Shown here one piece after another: positions 51,413-60,586 of a stretch of DNA of 64,000 nucleotides. Every line of letters starts with the position of its first letter. Positions within the stretch are counted from its first letter, which is position 1. The notes under the pieces were generated by a model. It was not told where the DNA came from. It saw only the letters and a list, made by a program, of their open reading frames with translations, and did not search any database. The DNA lies in NCBI GenBank assembly GCA_048465415.1, contig DBFWLO010000009.1, positions 1 through 64,000 on the forward strand. Direction: 5' to 3'. Source of the stretch: Scatosoma sp048465415 (GTDB lineage: Bacteria; Bacillota; Clostridia; Christensenellales; Borkfalkiaceae). Both the position numbers and the translations under genes were made by a program.

Positions 51413-52803
51413 TGGTCTTTCTCCTCTTTCGTTTTATTCAGCACGATCGTCATGGGCCGTAAGGTCCCCGCCGCAATCTTCACGCAATCGGCGATCTCCA
51501 CGCCGCAGACGACGAACACTTCGTGCCCCTCCCGTTCCGCGAGTATGGGCCGGTTTGCCCGCGCGTCCGCCGGGATTTTTTTATCCGTCAGATATTTTTT
51601 GAGGCTCTTCCTGCCGCCGCCGAATTTTCCGAAGACGTCCCCTTCCCGCGGCAGCCGGAATACGGCGTTTTCCGGCACCGCGTCTCCGTCTATTAGCAAT
51701 TCCGCTCTTTGGATATACGGCAAATTCCCCGCGCGCCGCTTTTCGGGACAGATTTCTCCGCTGCTTCGCGCCACGACTATTTCATAATCTCCAAAACCGA
51801 ACCTTCCTTCGCCGAAGGGAACTTCGCCCCCGCTTTCCGACAGCTTTTCCCACGCGGCGAGACGATAGAAAACGATTTCGTCGTAAATTCGCCGCGCTTC
51901 CAGTCCCTTCGGCAGCGTCGCTTTACTGCCCGTCTGTAAACGGCGCAGCCGGGCGACGCTTTCCAAATGCAGCGAGGTATAGTCTTTTTCCACGCCGAGT
52001 TCTTTGAGAACGGTCAGACACGCCCGCTTGAAAAGCGGCGATTTTTCGGCTTCCGTCCGGTCCAGACGGAGACGATACCCCGTATCTCCCGGCGTCCGCG
52101 GCGTTCCCCGCACGATCAGCGATTCCGATAATTCATACAGGAGCGCGTCGTCCTCGGCGGCGATGCGCGCGAATCGCACGAGATTCCCGGACGCGCCCGG
52201 CACGGCTTTCTCCAATTCCGGCAAGACGTTGAGCCGCAGACGGTTGCGGGCGAAACCAGTGTCGGCGTTGCTCCGGTCTTCGCAAAAGGCCAGAGCGTTT
52301 TCCCGCACGTAGGCGAGAATTTCTCTTTTCGTGAGATCGAGAAAAGGCCGCAAAAAAGCCCCCCGCCGCGGTTCCATACCCTTAGCGCCTGTGAGCGACG
52401 CGCCCCGCGCCAAGCGGAAAAGCACCGTTTCGGCCTCGTCGTCCAGATGATGCGCGATCGCGATAAAATCCGTTTTTCCCTCGTTTAAAAGGTTTTGGAA
52501 ACAGCGATAACGAAAATTCCGCGCCGCGGTTTCCAGACTCGTTTTTTCTTGTTTCGCCTCGGCGGGACAATCGGCGCGGAAGAGAAAGAGGGGTATGTTC
52601 CACTCTTTGCATAATTCTTCGACGAACCGTGTGTCTCCGAGACTCTCTTCGCCGCGGATCCCGTGTTCGCAGTTGACGGCGGAAAGAAGAAAGCCGTACG
52701 CCTCCGCCTTCGTTTTTAAAAAATGCAGAAGCGCAGTCGAATCGGCCCCGCCCGACACCGCCGCGCATATTCTTTTTCCCGCATAATCGCTTAAATCCAT
52801 CAT
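51409..52803 (-). CDS. tilS: tRNA(Ile)-lysidine synthase
   Basis: The protein has 464 residues, starting MMDLSDYAGKRICAAVSGG at the ATG at 52803. The N-terminal PP-loop is AVSGGADSTALLHFL. The C-terminal TilS substrate-binding domain contains PREGDVFGKFGGGRKSLKKY. It modifies the wobble C of tRNA-Ile(CAU) to lysidine, essential for reading AUA codons. No ribosome site precedes the ATG; its promoter places the transcript start at or next to the ATG, so the message may be leaderless. Confidence 0.94.
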   Translation of the reverse strand: MMDLSDYAGKRICAAVSGGADSTALLHFLKTKAEAYGFLLSAVNCEHGIRGEESLGDTRFVEELCKEWNIPLFLFRADCPAEAKQEKTSLETAARNFRYRCFQNLLNEGKTDFIAIAHHLDDEAETVLFRLARGASLTGAKGMEPRRGAFLRPFLDLTKREILAYVRENALAFCEDRSNADTGFARNRLRLNVLPELEKAVPGASGNLVRFARIAAEDDALLYELSESLIVRGTPRTPGDTGYRLRLDRTEAEKSPLFKRACLTVLKELGVEKDYTSLHLESVARLRRLQTGSKATLPKGLEARRIYDEIVFYRLAAWEKLSESGGEVPFGEGRFGFGDYEIVVARSSGEICPEKRRAGNLPYIQRAELLIDGDAVPENAVFRLPREGDVFGKFGGGRKSLKKYLTDKKIPADARANRPILAEREGHEVFVVCGVEIADCVKIAAGTLRPMTIVLNKTKEEKDQ

Positions 52804-52809
52804 AATTTC

Positions 52810-52838
52810 AGTATAGCACACCCAAGCGGATTTTGCAA
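52810..52838 (-). promoter_or_regulatory. tilS promoter, close to the start codon
   Basis: Minus strand TTGCAA (52838-52833) and TATACT (52815-52810) with a 17-nt spacer. The ATG at 52803 begins 6 nt after the -10, where transcription would start. Confidence 0.7.
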
Positions 52839-52863
52839 GAACTTCCGTCGCCTTTCTCTCCGT

Positions 52864-54369
52864 CTATTCGCACTTTCCCCCCGCCGCGTCGTTCAAGGGC
52901 GGTGTGTCTTTGGGCTTTTTGAGATATTTGGAAAAAGAGATACCAAACAGCGTCGCCGTCGTCGCCACGGCCAAAGTATCCGCGATCGGCTCGGCGAGAA
53001 ATACGGCGATTACCTTATCCGCCGTGAAGATATGCGGCAAAAGGAAGATCAAGGGAATGAGCAGAATCACTTTTCTCAATACGGCGAGGAAAAAAGAAAT
53101 TTTGGCGTTCCCGAGCGCGACAAAAGTCTGCTGGCAGGCGATCTGCGCGCCGAAGATCAGAGACATCGCCATATATACGCGTAAAGGTTTCAACGAATAC
53201 GCCACCCATTCTAAATTGCCGGTAAACGTCTTGGCGAACATCTGCGGAAAGATCATGCAAAGCGCCCAAAGCGCCGTCGAATATATCAAACATACTCTCA
53301 GCAGAATGAAAAAAGTCTTTTTGACGCGTGTTTTGGAGCCCGCGCCGTAATTGTAACTGACGATCGGCTGCGCGCCCTGCGTCAGCCCCTGTAAAGGCAG
53401 CAAAGCGAACTGCATAACGCTCGTTAAGATCGTCATGGCGCCGACGGCGATATCTCCGCCGTACTTCCGCATGGAAACGTTGAAACAAACGGAAATGACG
53501 CCCTCGGTGAATTGCATGATAAACGGCGAAGCGCCCAAAAATACGCAGGGCAGGTATGAGGCGAGCGACACTTTGAAATACTTGGGCTTGATTTTCAGCA
53601 CCGTTTTCTTGCCGCAGAGGAACGCCACCACCCAGACGGCGCTCACCGTTTGGGAAATCACGGTCGCGATCGCGGCACCCCTTACGCCCATGTGGAAACC
53701 GTAGATGAGCAGCGGATCGAGCGCGATATTGACGACGGCGCCGATGACGACGGATAGCATACCGATGAGGGAAAATCCCTGCGCGGTGATGAAAGCGTTC
53801 AGCCCGAGGGCCAATTCCACAAATATCGTTCCCAACGCGTAGATACGCATATATTGGAGCGCATAATCGATCGTATTTTCCGTTGCGCCGAACATGCGGA
53901 GAAATTTTTCGAGAAAAATCGTAAAGATCAATGTCAGCGCCGCGCCTACAACGACGGTGACGACAGTGCAGTTTCCGAGGATTCTTTCCGCTTCTTCTTT
54001 ATCTCCCTTGCCGAGCATGATCGACGCGCGGGCCGCGCCGCCCATTGCCGTCAGAGCCGCGAACGCGGCGATGACCATGATCAAAGAAAAACAGACTCCC
54101 ATCGCCGCCAAGGCTAAATGTCCGTCGCCCGGCATGTGCCCGATATAGATTCTGTCCACGATATTGTAGAGCGCATTGACGAGCTGCGCCGCGATCGTGG
54201 GTACGGAGAGCCGAAACAATAGCTTCCCCACCGCCTCTTTCCCGAGTTTGGAAGTCTGCGCGCCTCGGAGCGGCCCGTTTCCGGCGTCCCCGTGTTCCGG
54301 GCCCGGAAACACTTCCTCTTCGGTCGGCTTAGGCGTTTGCGTATCCTTTGATTCTTCCTGTTCCGACAT
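52864..54369 (-). CDS. MATE-family efflux transporter
   Basis: The protein has 501 residues from the ATG at 54369 (MSEQEESKDTQTPKP). A charged, low-complexity cytoplasmic tail of about 40 residues precedes the transporter. Twelve hydrophobic segments follow, with LFRLSVPTIAAQLVNALYNIVDRIYIGHM at the start (residues 50-80) and the internal repeat in the second half (GLTQGAQPIVSYNYGA). Exports drugs or cations with Na+ or H+ (substrate unknown). Frames upstream of this ATG cross the hydrogenase terminator and are not used. Confidence 0.9.
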   Translation of the reverse strand: MSEQEESKDTQTPKPTEEEVFPGPEHGDAGNGPLRGAQTSKLGKEAVGKLLFRLSVPTIAAQLVNALYNIVDRIYIGHMPGDGHLALAAMGVCFSLIMVIAAFAALTAMGGAARASIMLGKGDKEEAERILGNCTVVTVVVGAALTLIFTIFLEKFLRMFGATENTIDYALQYMRIYALGTIFVELALGLNAFITAQGFSLIGMLSVVIGAVVNIALDPLLIYGFHMGVRGAAIATVISQTVSAVWVVAFLCGKKTVLKIKPKYFKVSLASYLPCVFLGASPFIMQFTEGVISVCFNVSMRKYGGDIAVGAMTILTSVMQFALLPLQGLTQGAQPIVSYNYGAGSKTRVKKTFFILLRVCLIYSTALWALCMIFPQMFAKTFTGNLEWVAYSLKPLRVYMAMSLIFGAQIACQQTFVALGNAKISFFLAVLRKVILLIPLIFLLPHIFTADKVIAVFLAEPIADTLAVATTATLFGISFSKYLKKPKDTPPLNDAAGGKCE

Positions 54370-54435
54370 TGTCGATCCCGCCTTTTTCTTTCTTTGCTTC
54401 TTTTCAAACGACCTTCTTATTTTACCCTTTTCCGT

Positions 54436-54485
54436 AAAAAAAGTCAACCTCTTTCCGCCGCAAAAGCGGGAAAACGGGGTTGACT
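54436..54485 (-). terminator. Terminator of the hydrogenase gene
   Basis: AGTCAACC and GGTTGACT enclose a smaller inner stem, and the minus strand then reads TTTTTT. The [FeFe] hydrogenase stop is about 40 nt upstream. Confidence 0.85.
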
Positions 54486-54524
54486 TCGTTTTCTTTATAC
54501 GAACGCCGCGCGGCAGTTCTCTGC

Positions 54525-56033
54525 TTAGGGCAGATCGATCTCGTAGAGCTCTTTGGGCGGGATCTTCTTCGTGGAATTTGCCACGAAGTTCTTGACCTCC
54601 GAGGTCGCTTTCTCGACGGCGATATTGGTGCCGGCGCCCGCCACACAGCCTCCGGGACAAGCCATACCCTCGATCAGACAGCCGTTCTTTTTTCCGATCT
54701 TGGCAAGGAGCAACATCTTTTTACAGGAATCTAATCCTTCGGCATGCTCGATCTTCACCTCGACGCCCGGGTAATAGGCGTTGACGCACTGCTCGATGGC
54801 GGCGGCCACGCCCCCCGCGCACGCATATCCCCGTCCCGCGCCCGTCGCTTCGTGGACGGAGGACTCGTCGGCATAATTGGAAAAATCGATATTCTTCGCG
54901 TCGAACATGCCGGCGAGCTCCTCGAAGGTGATGACGAAATCGACGTCGCTGCGCACGGAAACGCGGGACGCTTCGAGCTTTTTCGCCGCGCAAGGCCCGA
55001 TGAATACGACGCGCGCTTTCGGCGTTTTTTGTTTGATACTCCTCGCCGTCGCCACCATCGGCGTGAGCGCCTCGGACACCTCTCCGATGAGCTGCGGGAA
55101 TTGTTTCTTCGCCAGCATCGCCCAGGACGGACAGCAGGAAGTGAGCAGGAACGGCAGTTTCCCCGTCGCAACCTCTTCGACGTAATGATGCGCTTCGGTC
55201 GCCGCGCCCACGTCCGCCCCGCTCGCCACCTCGTGCACTTCTTTGAACCCGAGGTCTTTGAGCGCGCCCTTGATCTGACCGAGGGAAACGCCCGCGCCGA
55301 ATTGTCCGATGATCGCCGGCGCCACTTCCGCGACGATATAATCCCCTTTGCGGATCGCCTGAATGAGCTGAAAAATCTGCGACTTATCGGCGATGGCGCC
55401 GAAGGGACAGCTCACCATGCACTGCCCGCAGCCCACGCACTTTTCCGTGTCGATCTTCGCTCTGCCGAGCTCGTCGGAAACGATCGCCTTAATCCCGCAT
55501 GCCTGCGCGCAGGGGCGTACCTTGTGCGCGATCGCGTCATAGGGACACGCCGCTTTGCACTTGCCGCAGCGGATACACTTCGCGCGGTCGATCACCGATT
55601 TCCCGTCGACGATAGAGATCGCGCCTTTGGGACAGGCGGCGACGCACGCCTTCGCCACACAGCCCCGGCACTGGTTCGTCACCTCGTAGACGTTTTCCTC
55701 GCAGGCGTCGCACGCCGAAGGGATTACCTGCATCAAAGGCGGCTCGTAATATTTGTCGGAAATATTGCTCTGGTCGATTCCGCTCGTGATATGTACGGGC
55801 TTATCCGCGGGCCGCAGCGACATGCCCATGGCAAGCCGTACCCGTTCCGACGCGATGGCGCGTTCGCGGTAAATGCTCTCGCGGTACTGCGGCACCTCGG
55901 TGGGCGTAATCGCGTACGGAATCGCTTCGATGTCGTTATTGATGCTGGCCGCGTCGGAATTGTAAGCGACTTTGGCAACCTCTTTGAATACTTCATGTCT
56001 CAGCCGGACGACCGAAGTTTCCAGTCCTCTCAT
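54525..56033 (-). CDS. [FeFe] hydrogenase, group B-type, monomeric
   Basis: The protein has 502 residues, starting MRGLETSVVRLRHEVF. Residues 130-220 carry two ferredoxin-like cluster motifs (CIRCGKCKAACP and CVGCGQCMVSCP) and an earlier CRGC..CVAACP set. The H-cluster domain has SCCPSW, IGPCAAKK and EGMACPGGC (the three P1-P3 signatures). The N-terminus has no NADH-type or long ferredoxin extension, and the layout matches group B enzymes rather than the common HydA. It probably balances reducing equivalents with AdhE next door; partner and direction are unknown. Confidence 0.9.
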   Translation of the reverse strand: MRGLETSVVRLRHEVFKEVAKVAYNSDAASINNDIEAIPYAITPTEVPQYRESIYRERAIASERVRLAMGMSLRPADKPVHITSGIDQSNISDKYYEPPLMQVIPSACDACEENVYEVTNQCRGCVAKACVAACPKGAISIVDGKSVIDRAKCIRCGKCKAACPYDAIAHKVRPCAQACGIKAIVSDELGRAKIDTEKCVGCGQCMVSCPFGAIADKSQIFQLIQAIRKGDYIVAEVAPAIIGQFGAGVSLGQIKGALKDLGFKEVHEVASGADVGAATEAHHYVEEVATGKLPFLLTSCCPSWAMLAKKQFPQLIGEVSEALTPMVATARSIKQKTPKARVVFIGPCAAKKLEASRVSVRSDVDFVITFEELAGMFDAKNIDFSNYADESSVHEATGAGRGYACAGGVAAAIEQCVNAYYPGVEVKIEHAEGLDSCKKMLLLAKIGKKNGCLIEGMACPGGCVAGAGTNIAVEKATSEVKNFVANSTKKIPPKELYEIDLP

Positions 56034-56094
56034 AATATCTCTTCTCCTTGTTCGTCATTCTCTTTCGATAGACGCCGTATTTTTCTTCCTGAAT

Positions 56095-56123
56095 ATCATA
56101 CCGCAAACCCGCGAAATTGTCAA
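56095..56123 (-). promoter_or_regulatory. Promoter of the hydrogenase gene
   Basis: Minus strand TTGACA (56123-56118) and TATGAT (56100-56095) with a 17-nt spacer, about 60 nt before the ATG. Confidence 0.85.
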
Positions 56124-56165
56124 ACGGATAAAGCGTCCCGAGCCTCTTTTTCTTTCTTCTTTCCT

Positions 56166-56200
56166 AAAAGGGCAGAGCCGCGCTCGCCGCAGCCCTGCCC
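56166..56200 (-). terminator. Terminator of adhE
   Basis: GGGCAGGGC and GCTCTGCCC on the minus strand form a 9-bp stem (one G-U pair), followed by TTTT. It separates the adhE and hydrogenase transcripts. Confidence 0.8.
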
Positions 56201-56214
56201 CGTCCGAATCGGAT

Positions 56215-58836
56215 TTACACCCCTTCGTGTTTCCCGTAATAGGCGTTGAGATACATTTTTTTGATCTCCGAAATGAGCGGATACCGGGGATTCGCGCCCG
56301 TGCACTGATCGTCGAACGCGTCTTCGCTCATCTGATCGAGCGTAGCGAGAAAATCCGCTTCCGTTCCCTTGTCGCCGATTGCTTCCCGGATCGTTCCGGG
56401 CTGACCGACCGCTCTTTGCAATTCCTTGATCTTTGCGATCAGCGCCTCCACAAGCTCGTCGTCCGTCTTGCCCTTGCAGCCGATATATCTCGCTACGTCC
56501 GCATATCTTCCCTTACATTCGGGATAGGCGTACTGCGGGAACGTACCCATTTTGCGGGGCGCTTCGGCGCTGTTGAAGCGAACGACCTGTTCGAGGAGCA
56601 GCGAGTTGGCCATACCGTGCGGCAGATGCCAATAGGAGCCCAGTTTGTGCGCCATGGAGTGACATACGCCGAGGAAGGCGTTGGCGAAAGCCATGCCCGC
56701 CATGGAGGAAGCGTTGGCCATCTTTTCCCGGGCAAGAGGCGCGGCGGCGCCTAAGTTATACGCGTCGGGCAGATAATCGAAAATGAGTTTGATCGCTTCT
56801 TTGGCGATCCCGTTGGTAAAATCGGACGCCATCACAGACGCGATCGCTTCGAGGGCGTGCGATAAAGCGTCGATGCCCGAGCAGGAAGTGAGCCCTTTGG
56901 GAATATTCATCATCAGTTCCGAGTCGATCACCGCCATATGCGGCATGAGTTCGTAATCGGCAAGCGGATACTTCGTGCCCGTGCGCTCGTCGGTGATGAC
57001 GGCGAACGGCGTCACTTCGCTGCCCGTCCCGGCAGTCGTGGGCACGGCGACGAACATCGCCTTTTCGCCCATGTGCGGGAAGGTATAGACGCGCTTGCGA
57101 ATGTCCATGAAGCGCATGGCGAGATCCTCGAAATCGGCGTCCGGGTGCTCGTACAGCACCCACATGATCTTCGCGGCGTCGATGGGCGAACCGCCGCCGA
57201 GCGCGATGACGACGTCCGGTTTGAACTCCTCCATCTGCTTCGCGCCCGCTCTCGCGCAGGCGAGCGTGGGATCGGGCGTCACGTCGAAAAATTCGGTGTG
57301 CGTCATGCCCATTTCGTCGAGCACTTTCGTCACTTCCTTGATCATACCGCTCGTGTAAAGGTACTTATCGGTGACGACGAACGCTTTTTGACGGCGGTAT
57401 ACGCTGCCGCCCAGTTCGTGCAGGGCGAGACTTAAACAGCCGCGTTTGAAGTATACTTTTTCGGGAGCCTGGAACCAGAGCATATTTTCTCTCCTTTCGG
57501 CAACGGTTTTAATATTGATCAGCTGTCTCACGCCCACGTTTTCGGAAACGCTGTTGCCGCCCCAGGAACCGCAGCCGAGCGTCAGGGAGGGCGTCAGGCG
57601 GAAATTATACAGATCCCCGATCCCGCCCTGCGCCGCGGGCGTGTTGACGAGGATCCGGCAGGCCTTCATGACGCTTTCAAATTTCGCCAGTTTCTCCCCT
57701 TGCGTCCGTTCGTCGAGATAGACGACGGCGGTATGCCCCATACCCCCGTCTCTCACGAGCCGGTCCGCTTTGACGAGCGCGTCCTCGAAATTTTCCGATT
57801 TATACATCGCCAGCACGGGCGAGAGTTTTTCATGCGCGAACTCTTCGCTCAGATCGGTGGAAACGACTTCGCCGACGAGCACTTTCGCGTCCTCGGGCAC
57901 TTCGAAGCCCGCGAGTTTCGCGATCGTGTGCGCGGTCTGACCGACGATCTTGGCGTTTAAGGCGCCGTTGACGATGATCGTCCTGCGCGTTTTGTCCGTC
58001 TCGGCAGGCGAAAGGAAATAAGCGCCGCGCAGCTGCATTTCTTTTTTGAATTCTTTATAGATCTCTTTATCCACAATCACCGACTGTTCGGACGCGCAGA
58101 TCATGCCGTTGTCGAAGGTCTTGGAATGGAGAATGGACGAGACGGCGACGCGGATATCCGCGGTCGAATCGACGATGGCGGGGGTGTTGCCGGCGCCGAC
58201 GCCGAGCGCGGGCTTGCCGGAAGAATAGGCCGCCTTCACCATACCGGGACCGCCGGTAGCGAGAATGGTGTCCGCTTCTTTCATAATCATACCGGAGAGG
58301 GGCACGCTCGGCTCGTCGATCCAGCCGATAATGTCTTCGGGCGCGCCTGCGGCGACGGCGGCGTCGAGGACGACCTTCGCGGCGGCGATCGTGCACTTTT
58401 TAGCGCGCGGGTGCGGCGAGATGATAAGGCCGTTTCTCGTTTTCAGGCAAATCAGCGCTTTGAAAATCGCCGTGGACGTGGGATTGGTGGTGGGAATGAC
58501 GGCCGCCAGTACGCCGATAGGCTCGGCGATGCGGGTATAGCCGAACGCCTCGTCGCGTTCGAGAACGCCGCAGGTTTTTTCGTCTTTGTATTTGTTGTAG
58601 ATATACTCCGCGGCGTAGTGGTTTTTGATCACTTTATCCTCCACAACGCCCATACCCGTCTCTTCCACGGCCTGTTCGGCGAGAGGAAGGCGGGCTTTGT
58701 TGGCGGCGGTCGCGGCCGCGCGGAAAATCTTATCCACTTGCTCCTGGGTATATGCGGCGAATTTTTCCTGCGCCGCGCGCACCTTTTCGAGCATTTTGGC
58801 GAGCGATTGTTCGTCGTTGACAATGAAATCCTTCAT
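56215..58836 (-). CDS. adhE: Bifunctional aldehyde/alcohol dehydrogenase
   Basis: The protein has 873 residues, the usual AdhE size. The N-terminal aldehyde dehydrogenase (about 1-440) has the catalytic Cys in NGMICASEQSVIV and the GSWGGNSVSENVG segment. The C-terminal iron-dependent alcohol dehydrogenase (about 450-873) shows ALGGGSPIDAAK and the metal histidines in GVCHSMAHKLGSYWHLPHG. It reduces acetyl-CoA to ethanol with two NADH. It is preceded by rex, 93 nt upstream on the same strand, and probably shares its transcript. Confidence 0.97.
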   Translation of the reverse strand: MKDFIVNDEQSLAKMLEKVRAAQEKFAAYTQEQVDKIFRAAATAANKARLPLAEQAVEETGMGVVEDKVIKNHYAAEYIYNKYKDEKTCGVLERDEAFGYTRIAEPIGVLAAVIPTTNPTSTAIFKALICLKTRNGLIISPHPRAKKCTIAAAKVVLDAAVAAGAPEDIIGWIDEPSVPLSGMIMKEADTILATGGPGMVKAAYSSGKPALGVGAGNTPAIVDSTADIRVAVSSILHSKTFDNGMICASEQSVIVDKEIYKEFKKEMQLRGAYFLSPAETDKTRRTIIVNGALNAKIVGQTAHTIAKLAGFEVPEDAKVLVGEVVSTDLSEEFAHEKLSPVLAMYKSENFEDALVKADRLVRDGGMGHTAVVYLDERTQGEKLAKFESVMKACRILVNTPAAQGGIGDLYNFRLTPSLTLGCGSWGGNSVSENVGVRQLINIKTVAERRENMLWFQAPEKVYFKRGCLSLALHELGGSVYRRQKAFVVTDKYLYTSGMIKEVTKVLDEMGMTHTEFFDVTPDPTLACARAGAKQMEEFKPDVVIALGGGSPIDAAKIMWVLYEHPDADFEDLAMRFMDIRKRVYTFPHMGEKAMFVAVPTTAGTGSEVTPFAVITDERTGTKYPLADYELMPHMAVIDSELMMNIPKGLTSCSGIDALSHALEAIASVMASDFTNGIAKEAIKLIFDYLPDAYNLGAAAPLAREKMANASSMAGMAFANAFLGVCHSMAHKLGSYWHLPHGMANSLLLEQVVRFNSAEAPRKMGTFPQYAYPECKGRYADVARYIGCKGKTDDELVEALIAKIKELQRAVGQPGTIREAIGDKGTEADFLATLDQMSEDAFDDQCTGANPRYPLISEIKKMYLNAYYGKHEGV

Positions 58837-58929
58837 AGGACACCTCCGTTATATCGATAAAAACTTTTTTACTATTTTTGCTTTCGCCTAAGCCCTGCCC
58901 TTGCGGTTTTAAAAAGGTCAGTCCCTTCG

Positions 58930-59565
58930 TTAAAGATTGCCTTTGGATAACTCCCCGGCCAAGAGAGCCAGAGACGCGGAAAGGTCTTCGTTTTTGAGAA
59001 TGACTCCTTTGGGAGTATGGAGCGGAGTAGGCGCGAAATTCCAGACCGCTTTGATCCCCGCCTTCGCCATACGGTCGAGGGTTTCCTGCGCCGCGGCTTT
59101 GGGCACGGTGATGATGCCGATATTGATTTTCTTCTCGCGCACGAATCTCTCGAAATTGTCCAGAGGATAGACGGTCTTTCCGGCAATCTTTTCGCCGATG
59201 ACTTCGGGCGCGATATCGAACGCGGCGACGATATTCAGTCCGTTGTTCTTGAATCCCTCGTAACCGAGAAAGGCTTTGCCTAGACCTCCCGCGCCGACAA
59301 TGACGGCGTCCGAGAGATTGTCGTAGCCGAGAAATTTTTCTATATCGGCGATTAAACGCACGATCTCGAATCCGAGCCTCGGCCGTCCGGGCTGCGAAGA
59401 GACCAATGCGAGATCCTTTCTCACCAACACCGCCGATACGGGAATATTTTGTGCAATAACGGCGGAAGAAATGTATTTTTCTCCCCGCGAATTCTCTTCC
59501 TGTAAAAAGCGGAGATAAAGCGGCATGCGCCCGATCGTGGCTTTGGACATCTCCTGTGCGTTCAT
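58930..59565 (-). CDS. rex: Redox-sensing transcriptional repressor Rex
   Basis: The protein has 211 residues, starting MNAQEMSKATIGRMPLYLR, with AAGGAG upstream. The N-terminal winged helix has SSAVIAQNIPVSAVLVRKDL. The Rossmann domain has VIVGAGGLGKAFLGYEGF and the FAPTPLHTP segment. Rex releases DNA when the NADH/NAD+ ratio is high, which would derepress adhE downstream. A near-perfect palindrome overlaps its own -10. Confidence 0.95.
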   Translation of the reverse strand: MNAQEMSKATIGRMPLYLRFLQEENSRGEKYISSAVIAQNIPVSAVLVRKDLALVSSQPGRPRLGFEIVRLIADIEKFLGYDNLSDAVIVGAGGLGKAFLGYEGFKNNGLNIVAAFDIAPEVIGEKIAGKTVYPLDNFERFVREKKINIGIITVPKAAAQETLDRMAKAGIKAVWNFAPTPLHTPKGVILKNEDLSASLALLAGELSKGNL

Positions 59566-59593
59566 TCGTAAGCTCCTTCGATACCGATATTTT

Positions 59594-59619
59594 TATATCG
59601 ATATAATTATATCAATATA
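59594..59619. promoter_or_regulatory. Near-perfect palindrome at the rex promoter, candidate Rex operator
   Basis: A 26-bp inverted repeat centred at 59606/59607 with a single mismatched pair; its core reads TTGATAT-AATT-ATATCGA, the 7-4-7 layout of Rex sites though not the textbook TTGTTAA arms. It covers the -10 box of the rex promoter. TTATATCGATA from it recurs at 58849-58859 in front of adhE. Confidence 0.65.
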
Positions 59620-59635
59620 TTTCATATAAAGTCAA
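59606..59635 (-). promoter_or_regulatory. Promoter of rex-adhE
   Basis: Minus strand TTGACT (59635-59630) and TATAAT (59611-59606) with an 18-nt spacer. The -10 lies inside the palindrome at 59594-59619, so a bound repressor would hide it. Confidence 0.8.
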
Positions 59636-59715
59636 GCGGAGTGCTCACAGGAGAAAATATTTTTCAATTTTGATAATTTTTCACATTTTTGTTTTATTTG
59701 TCCACAGTTTTCCAT

Positions 59716-59746
59716 AAAAAAGGAGCCGGACCTTTTGTCCGACTTC
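59716..59746 (-). terminator. Hairpin terminator at the distal end of the CRISPR array
   Basis: GTCCGGCT-type stem, AGCCGGAC against GTCCGACT with one mismatch, followed on the minus strand by TTTTTT. It lies 15 nt past the degenerate last repeat and is oriented to end the CRISPR transcript. The rest of 59636-59715 is AT-rich with nothing recognised. Confidence 0.7.
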
Positions 59747-59761
59747 TTTTTCATGAATGCA

Positions 59762-60586
59762 GTTTTTCTTTTGCAACCCTCACGGGTTGCGACGCAAAAC
59801 GTGTATCAAAGGTAACTGTAACGCTGAATTTCAATTCACGCAATCCTGCGGGTTGCGACCGGAATTGAATTACACAACTCCGTCAGCGATATGATTTCAA
59901 CTCACGCAACCCTGCGGGTTGCGACGACATATTTATCCGTTCGGGTGGTATTGTCGGTCATTTCAACTCACGCAACCCTGCGGGTTGCGACCCCCGTAGA
60001 TCGCTCGAAACTCTGCTCGCCTTTATTTCAATTCACGCAACCCTGCGGGTTGCGACAAAATCACACGTTTTCATAATTCCTCCGTAGTCATATTTCAATT
60101 CACGCAACCCTGCGGGTTGCGACTAGATCGTGCGATACGAAATAATGCCCCGACGGAATTTCAATTCACGCAACCCTGCGGGTTGCGACCAGCGGGTTAA
60201 CTTTGGACTGCTTGCAGTCCAAAATTTCAACTCCCGCAACCCTGCGGGTTGCGACAACTGAAAACAATTTTTAAATTATCGTTTCCCGTCATTTCAACTC
60301 CCGCAACCCTGCGGGTTGCGACAGCAATCCCAGTCGCTCACTGGGCGCCGGGCGAAATTTCAACTCCCGCAACCCTGCGGGTTGCGACAGCAATCCCAGT
60401 CGCTCACTGGGCGCCGGGCGAAATTTCAACTCCCGCAACCCTGCGGGTTGCGACTTGCTTGCCGATAATCTTCGAAATCCACAAACGCATTTCAACTCCC
60501 GCAACCCTGCGGGTTGCGACTGAGGACAAAGACACCCCGGCAAAACCAGGTGCAATTTCAACTCCCGCAACCCTGCGGGTTGCGAC
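59762..60586 (-). CRISPR. CRISPR array, type I-C-like repeat, 13 repeats and 12 spacers
   Basis: Thirty-two-nt repeats start (plus strand) at 59762 (degenerate), 59828, 59894, 59960, 60025, 60092, 60158, 60224, 60291, 60357, 60423, 60489 and 60555; spacers are 33-35 nt. On the minus strand the repeat begins GTCGCAACCC, has a hairpin CGCAACCC/GGGTTGCG, and ends GAATTGAAAT, the type I-C style. The array is read on the minus strand from the right: a promoter and leader lie at 60587-60763 and the degenerate repeat is at the far left. The repeat changes along the array: leader-side copies end GGGAGTTGAAAT and distal ones GTGAATTGAAAT or GTGAGTTGAAAT. Spacers 60323-60356 and 60389-60422 are identical. 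No cas genes are in the window. Confidence 0.95.

Noticed and set aside
54370..54660. Extended N-terminus of the MATE transporter
   Set aside because: The longer frame crosses the hydrogenase terminator and has no ribosome site; the ATG at 54369 fits better.
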